Assembly (NCBI GenBank): GCA_910584825.1 | Contig: CAJUCI010000003.1 | Location: forward strand, 1 to 64,000 | Direction of reading: 5' to 3' | Source of the DNA: an uncultured Duncaniella sp. | GTDB lineage: Bacteria > Bacteroidota > Bacteroidia > Bacteroidales > Muribaculaceae | Length of the DNA: 64,000 bases | Shown: positions 35,112 to 42,617 of the stretch, piece after piece | Layout: every line of letters begins with the position of its first letter | Numbering within the stretch: position 1 is the first letter of the stretch | Made by a program: the position numbers and the translations under genes | Notes under the pieces: generated by a model | The model's database searches: none | Seen by the model: only the letters and a program-made list of their open reading frames with translations | Told to the model about the DNA's origin: nothing

Positions 35112-35119
35112 TAATTTTG
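35112..35119 (+). promoter_or_regulatory. promoter -7 element for tpiA
   Basis: TAATTTTG, 36 nt upstream of the tpiA ATG at 35156. Confidence 0.6.
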
Positions 35120-35155
35120 CCACCGTAAATAATTCCATTATATAATAAGGTAAAA

Positions 35156-35911
35156 ATGAGAAAAAACATCGTTGCAGGCAACTGGAAAATGAACACCACC
35201 CTGCCCGAAGGTATCAAGCTCGCCGAGGAGGTTAACGCCGCCCTCGCAGGATGCACCCCCAAGTGTGACGTGGTAATCTGCGTTCCCTTCACCCACCTCG
35301 CATCCGTCAACAACGTAATCGACAAGAACAAGCTCGGCCTCGGTGCCGAGAACTGTGCCGACCACAAGAGCGGCGCATATACCGGCGAAGTGTCAGCTCC
35401 CATGGTTGCATCGACCGGCGCGACATATGTAATCCTCGGCCACTCAGAGCGTCGTCAGTATTACGGCGAGACCTCCGAGACTCTCCGCGACAAGGTGCGC
35501 CTGGCCCTCGACAACAACCTCACCCCCATCTTCTGCATCGGCGAAGTGCTCGAGCAGCGTGAGGACGGCACATTCTTTGACGTAGTTAAGGCTCAGATTG
35601 AGGAAGGCCTCTTCAACCTCTCAGCCGAGGAGTTCGGCAAGATTATCCTCGCCTACGAGCCCGTATGGGCAATCGGCACCGGCAAGACCGCTACCGACGA
35701 CCAGGCCCAGGAGATGCACGCCTTCATCCGCAAGACCATCGCTGACAAGTATGGCAAGGAGGTAGCTGACAACACATCTATCCTCTACGGCGGCAGCTGC
35801 AAGCCCACCAACGCCAAGGAACTCTTCGCCAAGCCCGACGTTGACGGCGGCCTCATCGGCGGTGCAGCCCTCCAGGCTGACTCGTTCATGGGCATCGTGA
35901 ACGCATTCTGA
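35156..35911 (+). CDS. tpiA: triosephosphate isomerase
   Basis: Glycolytic TIM-barrel enzyme of 251 residues. It contains GNWKMN with the substrate-binding Asn/Lys, the catalytic His in LGHSERR, the catalytic Glu in AYEPVWAIGTGK and the phosphate-gripping YGGSCKPTN loop. It has its own promoter and a strong hairpin behind it. Confidence 0.96.
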   Translation: MRKNIVAGNWKMNTTLPEGIKLAEEVNAALAGCTPKCDVVICVPFTHLASVNNVIDKNKLGLGAENCADHKSGAYTGEVSAPMVASTGATYVILGHSERRQYYGETSETLRDKVRLALDNNLTPIFCIGEVLEQREDGTFFDVVKAQIEEGLFNLSAEEFGKIILAYEPVWAIGTGKTATDDQAQEMHAFIRKTIADKYGKEVADNTSILYGGSCKPTNAKELFAKPDVDGGLIGGAALQADSFMGIVNAF

Positions 35912-35923
35912 TAGAATCACACC

Positions 35924-35969
35924 ATCATGGAGGGTGCCGCAGCCGACAACGCCCGGCACCCTCCATGAT
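35924..35969. terminator. 16-bp perfect stem-loop after tpiA
   Basis: ATCATGGAGGGTGCCG (35924-35939) pairs completely with 35954-35969 around a 14-nt loop. Only a short T stretch follows. Probably terminates or stabilises the tpiA mRNA. Confidence 0.65.
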
Positions 35970-36013
35970 TTATAACCACTCCCGACTCCACCCACCTTAC
36001 CCCACTGACCCAA

Positions 36014-36502
36014 ATGCGAGCCATATCAACACTTCTATGCCTGGCCACACTGAGCCTTGCCGCATCAGCCGACGAGACCGTAGTGACGACAACCATCGTC
36101 GACCACATCACAGCCGGAACGGAAAACACTGTGACCCAGCCTGACGCGCTCCTGAAGCGACTCGTGCCTATCACAACTCCCGCCGAGGAGGAGGAGAGCC
36201 ACGACGAGCCTTCACGTCCCGTCAACGGACGGCTTGCCGGATACAGGGTGCAGGTGTTCAGCGACAACAACGTCCGCACAGCCAAGGCCGAAGCGTCATC
36301 AAAGCAGCGCATCATCTCGGCCCGCTTTCCGCAATATCAGACCTATGTCCGCTACAACTCGCCCTACTGGCGACTCAAAGTGGGCGACTTCAAGACCCAG
36401 CAGGAGGCCAACGCCGCGGCCGAGGAGCTGCGCAAGGCATTTCCCGCCTACAGCAAGGAGATACGAGTGGTGCGCGACCGCATAAGCCTGTCAGCCGACT
36501 GA
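36014..36502 (+). CDS. secreted SPOR-domain protein
   Basis: Protein of 162 residues with a short signal peptide (about 1-20, ending ASADE). The C-terminal 75 residues are a SPOR peptidoglycan-binding domain: GYRVQVFSDNNVRTAK, then PYWRLKVGDFKTQQEA and a terminal strand. SPOR domains bind denuded glycan strands at division sites. It lies between tpiA and folE; Bacteroidetes often keep this order. Confidence 0.88.
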   Translation: MRAISTLLCLATLSLAASADETVVTTTIVDHITAGTENTVTQPDALLKRLVPITTPAEEEESHDEPSRPVNGRLAGYRVQVFSDNNVRTAKAEASSKQRIISARFPQYQTYVRYNSPYWRLKVGDFKTQQEANAAAEELRKAFPAYSKEIRVVRDRISLSAD

Positions 36503-36578
36503 CGCATGCGCGGCCCGCACGCCATTCCCCCCACATAACTACATCTATACCATCCAGCTTATCGCACTGACCAGAAAA

Positions 36579-37163
36579 ATGAGCTCAACAGCCGCTATTA
36601 CCGATGAGATTATCGAGGAGATTGCCGGGCACTACGAAGCCATAATCAGGCTCCTCGGCGAAGACACCTCCCGCGAGGGCCTTGTCAAGACCCCCATGCG
36701 TGCAGCCAAAGCAATGGTTTATGCCACACGTGGCTATCGGCAGGATGCCGACGCCATCATCAACGGGGCGATATTCACCCACGAAGGCTCCAATATGGTA
36801 ATCGTGCGCGACATTGAGTTCTATTCGCTCTGCGAGCATCATATACTCCCGTTTTTCGGCAAAGTATCTATAGGCTACATCCCCGACGGGCGCACTATCG
36901 GCTTGAGCAAACTCGCCCGACTCGTCGACTTTTATGCCCGCCGCCTGCAGGTGCAGGAGCGCATGACAGCCCAGATATGCAAGATTATCATGGAGAAGCT
37001 CGGGGCCAAGGGGGTGATTGTGACATGCACCGCCGACCACCTGTGCATGAAGATGCGCGGCGTAGAGAAACAGCTCCCCGCCACCACCACTGTAGAGACC
37101 GCAGGAGCCTTCAACGACTCGGCCGAACTGCGTGAAGAATTTTTCCGTGCGTTGAGCCACTGA
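36579..37163 (+). CDS. folE: GTP cyclohydrolase I
   Basis: First enzyme of tetrahydrofolate synthesis, 194 residues. The zinc-binding residues are in FYSLCEHHILPFFG (Cys, His, His) and the later Cys in VTCTADHLCM; the GTP site includes GLSKLARLVDFYARRLQVQE. The length fits the type IA enzyme. It ends before a 683-bp non-coding region. Confidence 0.95.
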   Translation: MSSTAAITDEIIEEIAGHYEAIIRLLGEDTSREGLVKTPMRAAKAMVYATRGYRQDADAIINGAIFTHEGSNMVIVRDIEFYSLCEHHILPFFGKVSIGYIPDGRTIGLSKLARLVDFYARRLQVQERMTAQICKIIMEKLGAKGVIVTCTADHLCMKMRGVEKQLPATTTVETAGAFNDSAELREEFFRALSH

Positions 37164-37340
37164 CACCGCAGCCGCATCTGACCGCCATCTCTCGGTCTGA
37201 TACAATAAGCCCGCGATATTTTTCACAATATTTTACTAAATTTTACGGCAAATTCCGCCTTGCAAAAGGCCGGAATGTTAAACTGCGCGAGCATTTAATC
37301 AATTAGAGTTAAAGCACTTGCGCAGAGGTTTTTATTGTTG

Positions 37341-37348
37341 TAATTTTG
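37341..37348 (+). promoter_or_regulatory. promoter -7 element of candidate small RNA
   Basis: TAATTTTG with a -33-like CTTG at 37317-37320, spacer 20 bp. Confidence 0.55.
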
Positions 37349-37352
37349 TATT

Positions 37353-37576
37353 GCAAAAACGAACAAGACACTTCCAATACCGAAAACACACCAAATAATC
37401 TTCCAACCACTATCTGATTCCAGAAGAAACGTTCATAAATCCTTTTTTACCATCAACTGTCTAACTGAAATTGCATAAACAGCCTCAAATTCCCAAGGCA
37501 AGAAACGCATACCGATAATTAGAATTGATGATTATAATTACGGGCACTTTCTGCGCGATGCAGAGGGTGCTTTTTT
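37353..37576 (+). ncRNA. candidate small RNA, about 225 nt
   Basis: The stretch starts about 5 nt after a full promoter (TAATTTTG with upstream CTTG) and ends at an intrinsic terminator. The plus strand is strikingly poor in G and rich in C and A before the terminator. There is no ATG-started frame of useful length, and the next gene is 270 nt further on with its own promoter. It matches no RNA family I can name; it is not tmRNA, RNase P or SRP RNA by sequence. The 5' end is estimated. Confidence 0.45.
37544..37576 (+). terminator. terminator of candidate small RNA
   Basis: GCACTTTCTGC (37544-37554) pairs with GCAGAGGGTGC (37560-37570) over 11 bp with two G-T pairs and a 5-nt loop, followed by six T. 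Confidence 0.85.
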
Positions 37577-37795
37577 GAATGCAGTTACACATATACGCGC
37601 CTACGCAATTTCACAACATTTAACAATTGTCACTTTCATCATCTACAGTCCACAGCTCTTATTGTCAACATCATACTGATTGATGAATTTCACCGATTTA
37701 TTTATCTACGTAACTAACTGCAAACCAAATCACTGCCAATCGCATGATAAATCACAAAACTGTCATCATATTTGCATTTCCAGACATCATATATA

Positions 37796-37803
37796 TAATT
37801 TTG
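37796..37803 (+). promoter_or_regulatory. promoter -7 element for a lipoprotein gene
   Basis: TAATTTTG, 43 nt upstream of the ATG at 37847. Confidence 0.6.
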
Positions 37804-37846
37804 CGACATAATCAAATAGAAATCATCAACTATTAACAATAACGAT

Positions 37847-38524
37847 ATGACACGCAAATCCACAATCCTGTTATCGGCAGCCATCGTGCCGACCCTATGC
37901 ATCACGGCATGCTCAGACCAAAGCGACAACACTTATCATACCTACGACATAGATGAAACGCAGTGTCTCGCATCAGTCCCCCCCATGCATGTTGTAGAAG
38001 ACAGCATCTCAGTTTTTGAGATTGACGAAATGGGCTATACTACCGCAATATATCTCGACTCGGCTGAATTTTGTGCCATGATGGGCGATTGCGTTTTAGA
38101 CTCTATCGACAGGACTCTGATTCAAGACATCAGTATAAAAGACATCGAAATGAACAGCCTATCACCAAGCCGTGCTACATATGGAAAATATTTCGACGTA
38201 TTGTCAAGTGACATCGGAAATAATTGGAAGAAAGTAACCATACGCTGCGGCAAGATGAGTGTAACCTATGAAACACAATATATATACGAATTCCCCCGAT
38301 ACACCTCCGACCTCACTCTAGAGTATAAAATCCGCTATGAATTAAGCCGAGGCGAATATCTTGGGGCAGCTTATGTACAACGCCCGTCCAACTATGAGCT
38401 AAAAGTCGGAATCGATATATTGACTCATAAAGGAGAAAGTAATTACGAAACTCGTAAAGCAGCGTTTAGAGTTCGTATTGTCAACGAAAAGTTCCAACTA
38501 ATGGGCCAAACCAACTGCGATTAG
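37847..38524 (+). CDS. lipoprotein of unknown function
   Basis: Protein of 225 residues with a lipoprotein signal (hydrophobic stretch, lipobox ending ITAC at about residue 22). The mature part is rich in acidic residues and aromatic beta-strand patterns (VTIRCGKMSVTYETQYIYEF). I do not recognise a family. Codon use is more AT-rich than the flanking housekeeping genes. It precedes a TPR-membrane-HTH regulator by 125 bp; the paralogous regulator at 42618 also has a small lipoprotein in front, suggesting a functional pair. Confidence 0.75.
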   Translation: MTRKSTILLSAAIVPTLCITACSDQSDNTYHTYDIDETQCLASVPPMHVVEDSISVFEIDEMGYTTAIYLDSAEFCAMMGDCVLDSIDRTLIQDISIKDIEMNSLSPSRATYGKYFDVLSSDIGNNWKKVTIRCGKMSVTYETQYIYEFPRYTSDLTLEYKIRYELSRGEYLGAAYVQRPSNYELKVGIDILTHKGESNYETRKAAFRVRIVNEKFQLMGQTNCD

Positions 38525-38580
38525 CACCGTCAAACGGAATGGAGCAATCAGTGACCGCCCTAACCCATGAGAGCATACAT

Positions 38581-38635
38581 GAAAAGAATGACGCCACGTA
38601 GTTACAGCTATTTGTTGTATCGCGTCATTCTTTTC
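38581..38635 (+). terminator. 14-bp inverted repeat before the TPR-HTH gene
   Basis: GAAAAGAATGACGC (38581-38594) and its exact complement at 38622-38635, loop 27 nt. It probably ends the lipoprotein transcript; its right arm abuts the next promoter element. Confidence 0.55.
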
Positions 38636-38637
38636 AT

Positions 38638-38645
38638 TAATTTTG
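38638..38645 (+). promoter_or_regulatory. promoter -7 element immediately before the TPR-HTH start
   Basis: TAATTTTG followed by 4 nt and the ATG at 38650. Confidence 0.6.
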
Positions 38646-38649
38646 CAAT

Positions 38650-40203
38650 ATGCATTTCGCCTGCAAATTTATAATCAGCCTAATATTTCTGACATCGGTA
38701 TGCTCATGCAATGAGCATACTGACACATCATCTGAGATGCTTTCAGATGCATCAATCATAGCCCAGACTTGTCCCGATTCTGCCATTTCCATACTCAAGG
38801 ATATCGATTTTGACCGTCTTGGAACCGATGAGGCTTTCGCCTATTACCTGAAAGGAAAAGCCGAACTGGACATGCTCAATTTCCCCAAAGCGGCCACCTC
38901 GCTCCTGCAAGCCGCAAGACTGTTTGACGAGTCAGGCAACGACTCGTTGAAAGTAATGTCATATCGCGGGCTGATGGCTCTCTCCGACTCAATATGCGAC
39001 ATAGACGGCAAAGCACGCTATGCGCTTAAGGCATGTGAAATATACCTGAAGCATAATGATTGTGACAACCTGTATGCAGTGTTGGCAGAGTTTGCTTCAT
39101 ATCCGAACACCTACTATATAACCCACAGTCATGCAGTCAATCTTAAACACTATGCCAGCATATTAGCAGAAGTTGACACTGTCAGAGCCTATTTCTACGC
39201 CGACACCACCGAACGAAGGGCAGAACATCTATACATGCAGCTTGAGTCGCTTGACTCACTCTATATGTCCTACGGAAGAAGCGTCTATGCTCTTAACAGC
39301 TTTGAGCCAAGACAACTCATAGAAAGAATCATACATAACGACGGCTGGCAACAGGTGATTGACTGCGATTCATCAGACATCCCCGCCCCTAACGCGCACC
39401 TCATCGCCAAAACACTATGGGAACAAGGGCTTGACAAAGAGGCTCGCGACTTCATGAATTACTATCGATTTCATTACTCCAACAAAATAATCAACAATAC
39501 AATTGACCAGGACTCTAGAAAACTAATCTCATATATATCATTCAGACTAAATGACACGCTGAAAGAGGAATTCAAGACAACATTTCAAAACGATGTGAAG
39601 GACGCAGTAACACAGTTTCACTACGAAGAAGTGCTTATGCGTGAGCAGACAATACATTTTCAGCGAATCATGATCATCATGTTCGCGGCATTGGTCATCA
39701 CAATAATCGCTGCTGCAGTGATTTATGCGCACATGTCAAGACAACGCCACCGACAACAAGAGGAACTTTACATGCTCTCAGCATTGGAGCTACGCAACTC
39801 ACTACGTAATCTTGAGGAGCAACAAATTGACATCCTCAACCATCTGTGTGACACGTATTACGAAAACCACAGCAACGAGTCAATAAAATCAAAGGCATCG
39901 CGTGACGCACTGAGTGCAATTAAAGGGATGGCATCGTCAGACGAATTTAGACTCAGGCTAGAAAAACATCTTGACGACACGACCGACGGCATAATGACGA
40001 AACTACAATCAGAGATGCCTAACATAAAAGAGTCTGACTATCGACTGTTTCTCTATAATGCCCTTGACCTGACAATACCATCAATATGCCTAATGCTTGG
40101 CGAACGGCGCGAGGTGATATACAACCGTCGTCTGCGTCTGCGGGCAAAAATACAGGAGGCTGGGCCAACGCATAAAGACCTCTTCCTGCAACACCTTCGT
40201 TAA
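38650..40203 (+). CDS. TPR-transmembrane-HTH regulator, copy 1
   Basis: Protein of 517 residues. An N-terminal signal with a lipobox-like SVCSCN is followed by helical TPR-type repeats (about 30-330), a single transmembrane helix (about 338-360), a coiled coil with LRNLEEQQ (about 385-400) and a C-terminal helical region. The end, with SICLMLGERREVIYNRRLRLRAKI, resembles the helix-turn-helix at the C-terminus of Bacteroidetes TPR/DUF6377-type regulators (pattern IA..L..S..TIYNYR). I infer a membrane-spanning one-component regulator that senses something outside the membrane. A 517-residue paralog lies at 42618-44171. Confidence 0.8.
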   Translation: MHFACKFIISLIFLTSVCSCNEHTDTSSEMLSDASIIAQTCPDSAISILKDIDFDRLGTDEAFAYYLKGKAELDMLNFPKAATSLLQAARLFDESGNDSLKVMSYRGLMALSDSICDIDGKARYALKACEIYLKHNDCDNLYAVLAEFASYPNTYYITHSHAVNLKHYASILAEVDTVRAYFYADTTERRAEHLYMQLESLDSLYMSYGRSVYALNSFEPRQLIERIIHNDGWQQVIDCDSSDIPAPNAHLIAKTLWEQGLDKEARDFMNYYRFHYSNKIINNTIDQDSRKLISYISFRLNDTLKEEFKTTFQNDVKDAVTQFHYEEVLMREQTIHFQRIMIIMFAALVITIIAAAVIYAHMSRQRHRQQEELYMLSALELRNSLRNLEEQQIDILNHLCDTYYENHSNESIKSKASRDALSAIKGMASSDEFRLRLEKHLDDTTDGIMTKLQSEMPNIKESDYRLFLYNALDLTIPSICLMLGERREVIYNRRLRLRAKIQEAGPTHKDLFLQHLR

Positions 40204-40244
40204 CACAAAATACGGGAGAGGGTATATCTAATGTTTAAACCATA

Positions 40245-40302
40245 GTTTTACCTTCGACTCAACTTCAATTTTGCAATAATCGACAAAAGAAGTTGGTAAA
40301 AC
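40245..40302. repeat. inverted repeat in the gap after the TPR-HTH gene
   Basis: GTTTTACC (40245-40252) and GGTAAAAC (40295-40302) are exact complements, and inner AACTTC/GAAGTT also pair. The repeat flanks a promoter-like CAATTTTG (40267-40274). Confidence 0.4.
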
Positions 40303-40332
40303 CGCCATAACGCACTAAATACAAGTAGGTGT

Positions 40333-40373
40333 AGTAACTTTAATGAATCTGGGTTCATTAAAGTTACTTTTTT
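40333..40373 (+). terminator. strong intrinsic terminator
   Basis: AGTAACTTTAATGAA (40333-40347) pairs perfectly over 15 bp with 40354-40368, loop 6 nt, with a run of six T. It terminates the TPR-HTH transcript and possibly a short RNA begun near 40280. Confidence 0.9.
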
Positions 40374-40383
40374 AATTTTCATT

Positions 40384-41796
40384 TTAAATTCTCAGCGTGA
40401 GAGCCACAACGTTCTCCACGTGCTGGGTATGCGGGAACATGTCTACGGGCTGCACGGCCTCGATGTCATACTTCTCATGTAGCAGCGCGAGGTCGCGGGC
40501 CTGGGTGGCCGGATTGCAGCTAACATACACAATGCGCGCGGGCGCGGCGTCGAGTATCACCTTCACCACATCCTCGTGCATTCCGGCACGCGGAGGGTCG
40601 ACAATCATCACATCGGGGCGTCCGTGACGCTCTATAAACTCGGCGGTGAGCACATTCTTCATATCGCCGGCATAAAACTCGGTGTTGTCAAGTCCGTTGG
40701 CCGCGGCATTAACCTTGGCATCCTCGATAGCCTCAGGCACATACTCCACACCCACAACATGGCGGCACGAGCGGGCAAGGAACAGCGCGATGGTACCTGT
40801 GCCTGTATAAAGGTCATATACAAGCTCATCGCCCTTGAGACGTGCGAAATCTCGCGCCACGCTGTAGAGTCGGTAAGCCTGACGCGAGTTGGTCTGATAG
40901 AACGATTTCGGGCCGATGCGGAACTTAAGCCCCTCCATCTCCTCCTCGATATACTCACGCCCCTTCCATGTCACAATGTCGAGGTCGCCTACAGTGTCGT
41001 TGACCTTGGTATTGACCACATACTGCAGCGAGGTTATCTCGGGGAACTCGTCGGCCACAGCCTGCATCACTGCCTCGATAGCCTCACGGTTGTCATCGCC
41101 CACGGCCAGAAGTACCATCACCTCGCCGGTCGAGGCGATACGTATCATGAGCGTGCGCAGAAATCCGTGATTGGCGCGGATGTCGTAAAACTCCAGGTCA
41201 TGCTCCTTGCCGTAATTCTTTATAAACGTGCGTATGCGGTTGCCGAGGTCGTCCTGCAGATGGCATGCGTGGATGTCGAGCACCTTGTCAAATCCGCCGG
41301 GGATATGAAATCCCGCCGCACGACGGTCGGGAAACTCTACGCCTGAACGCATCTGGTCAAACGTCAGCCACATCTTTGACGAGAAAGTGTACTCCATCTT
41401 GTTGCGATACTCCCATATCTCCTCCGAGCCGAGTATCGGCGTAATCTCAGGAAACGGCACCTTGGCAATCCTCTCGAGTGCATCCTTGACCTGACGCTGC
41501 TTGCACTGGAGCTGAAACTCATACGGCAGATGCTGCCAACGGCATCCGCCGCATATGGTGAAATGCTCGCACCGAGGCTCAACCCTGACGTCAGACGGCA
41601 CGACAAGACGCTCGATATGCCCCTCGGCATACGACTTCTTCTTGCGGTCGAGCTTCACGTCGGCCACGTCGCCCGGTGCGCCAAACGGGATAAACACCAC
41701 CATGTCATCGACGCGGGCCAAGGCATTGCCCTCGGCCGCCACGTCGGTTATCTTGACCCCCTCGAGCAGGGGTAGCTCTTTACGTTTTCTGCTCAT
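40384..41796 (-). CDS. rlmD: 23S rRNA (uracil-C5)-methyltransferase, RlmD family
   Basis: SAM-dependent RNA m5U methyltransferase of 470 residues. An N-terminal TRAM domain (about 12-70) is followed by a [4Fe-4S] cysteine set (Cys in EPRCEHFTICGGCRWQ), and the Rossmann domain has LYTGTGTIALFLA, VDPPRAGM and the catalytic Cys in VYVSCNPATQARD. The ATG at 41796 is preferred over an upstream in-frame start at 41910, which coincides with the promoter element. The exact target uridine is by family similarity. Confidence 0.9.
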   Translation of the reverse strand: MSRKRKELPLLEGVKITDVAAEGNALARVDDMVVFIPFGAPGDVADVKLDRKKKSYAEGHIERLVVPSDVRVEPRCEHFTICGGCRWQHLPYEFQLQCKQRQVKDALERIAKVPFPEITPILGSEEIWEYRNKMEYTFSSKMWLTFDQMRSGVEFPDRRAAGFHIPGGFDKVLDIHACHLQDDLGNRIRTFIKNYGKEHDLEFYDIRANHGFLRTLMIRIASTGEVMVLLAVGDDNREAIEAVMQAVADEFPEITSLQYVVNTKVNDTVGDLDIVTWKGREYIEEEMEGLKFRIGPKSFYQTNSRQAYRLYSVARDFARLKGDELVYDLYTGTGTIALFLARSCRHVVGVEYVPEAIEDAKVNAAANGLDNTEFYAGDMKNVLTAEFIERHGRPDVMIVDPPRAGMHEDVVKVILDAAPARIVYVSCNPATQARDLALLHEKYDIEAVQPVDMFPHTQHVENVVALTLRI

Positions 41797-41825
41797 TGCG
41801 ATTATTCTGATTGCGTTACAAAAAA

Positions 41826-41862
41826 TCGTCGCCGGTAATGGCGTGCAGCCATTATCCGACGA
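41826..41862 (-). promoter_or_regulatory. hairpin in the rlmD 5' leader
   Basis: TCGTCG and GGTAATGGC on the left pair with GCCATTA, a one-base bulge, CC and GACGA on the right around GTGCA. It lies 30-66 nt upstream of the rlmD ATG, inside the predicted leader. No known riboswitch is recognised. Confidence 0.4.
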
Positions 41863-41909
41863 GAATTTACATATTTGGATAAGTCGGTTAGGTTTCTCTC
41901 TTTCCGCCA

Positions 41910-41917
41910 CAAAATTA
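41910..41917 (-). promoter_or_regulatory. promoter -7 element for rlmD
   Basis: CAAAATTA on the plus strand, TAATTTTG on the minus strand, 113 nt upstream of the chosen rlmD start. Confidence 0.55.
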
Positions 41918-42132
41918 ATAAATTATCACACGACAAAGCATATTATCACATTTTTTAACATTCAGCAACCGCCATAAATCGGCTTTTCCTCCCGCTGATT
42001 TACTGACACTTACGCGATGTCGAATCAGCGCACCTTTAAACCTCACACATAGCACTATAAATCAACCCATTACAAATGCACTGTCGAATCAATCTTTTTG
42101 ACAATTCACTTGCGAAACCACTCTTCCGACTA

Positions 42133-42140
42133 TAATTTTG
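42133..42140 (+). promoter_or_regulatory. promoter -7 element for the small lipoprotein gene
   Basis: TAATTTTG, 39 nt upstream of the ATG at 42180. Confidence 0.6.
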
Positions 42141-42179
42141 CATCGAATAATCAACTCCATCCAATAAACTACATGAGTT

Positions 42180-42512
42180 ATGAATGCAAAAAGTATCATC
42201 CCCATCATCGCGCTGCTTTCGTTAGCGATGTACGTCACATCCTGCTCGGCAGACAATGAATTTATCCCCTCAAATGACACCCCTGTCGAAGCCATCCGTT
42301 CAGAAATGATTTTCATCACCGACAGCACCCAAGACATCATGGAGCATGACTATGACGGAATATGGTGGGAATTTTACACCGATGAAAACGGAATCCAGCA
42401 TCGTGTCGTCAATATGCCAATGAAAGAGGCAACATGTTCCGATGAGGAGCTGATTAAAGAAATCGAATCATCGGTATTACCATATCAGTCTCAAAATCGG
42501 AACAATAAATGA
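42180..42512 (+). CDS. small lipoprotein of unknown function
   Basis: Protein of 110 residues with a hydrophobic signal and lipobox-like VTSC (Cys at about 22). The mature part is short and acidic with no recognised domain (DYDGIWWEFYTDENG in the middle). It has its own promoter and lies 105 bp before the second TPR-HTH regulator, in the same relation as the 225-residue lipoprotein to copy 1, although the two lipoproteins do not look similar in sequence. Confidence 0.7.
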   Translation: MNAKSIIPIIALLSLAMYVTSCSADNEFIPSNDTPVEAIRSEMIFITDSTQDIMEHDYDGIWWEFYTDENGIQHRVVNMPMKEATCSDEELIKEIESSVLPYQSQNRNNK

Positions 42513-42582
42513 TAAATACGCTCTCGTCAGGCATAATGGTATAGATTATATTGGAGTCGATTGATTAAACTTGTAAAAAATT

Positions 42583-42612
42583 TTTGACAGTGTAATTCTT
42601 TCACTACTTTTG
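42583..42612 (+). promoter_or_regulatory. complete promoter of TPR-HTH copy 2
   Basis: TTTG at 42583-42586 (-33 element), an 18-bp spacer and TACTTTTG at 42605-42612 (-7 element). The ATG at 42618 follows after 5 nt. Confidence 0.7.
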
Positions 42613-42617
42613 CGTCT

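Larger units (their letters stand above)
37164..37846. other. 683-bp intergenic region with small-RNA signals
   Basis: After folE comes an imperfect hairpin (ATTCCG...CGGAAT, about 37252-37275), then a promoter element at 37341-37348, a G-poor transcribed-looking stretch, a terminator (37544-37576), about 220 bp in which I see nothing, and the promoter of the next lipoprotein gene at 37796-37803. I find no protein-coding frame with a plausible start. Confidence 0.6.
41797..42179. other. intergenic region: rlmD leader and lipoprotein promoter
   Basis: A divergent 383-bp gap. Next to rlmD is a roughly 110-nt leader with a long hairpin (41826-41862); its promoter element is at 41910-41917 (minus strand). 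From about 41920 to 42130 I see nothing. A plus-strand promoter element follows at 42133-42140. Confidence 0.6.

Noticed and set aside
38579..38677. Short frame (32 codons) starting inside the inverted repeat before the TPR-HTH gene
   Set aside because: It spans the terminator-like repeat and promoter element and has no ribosome-binding or conservation evidence.
41797..41910. N-terminal extension of RlmD to an upstream start
   Set aside because: The extension has no similarity to the TRAM domain start and begins on the promoter element itself.
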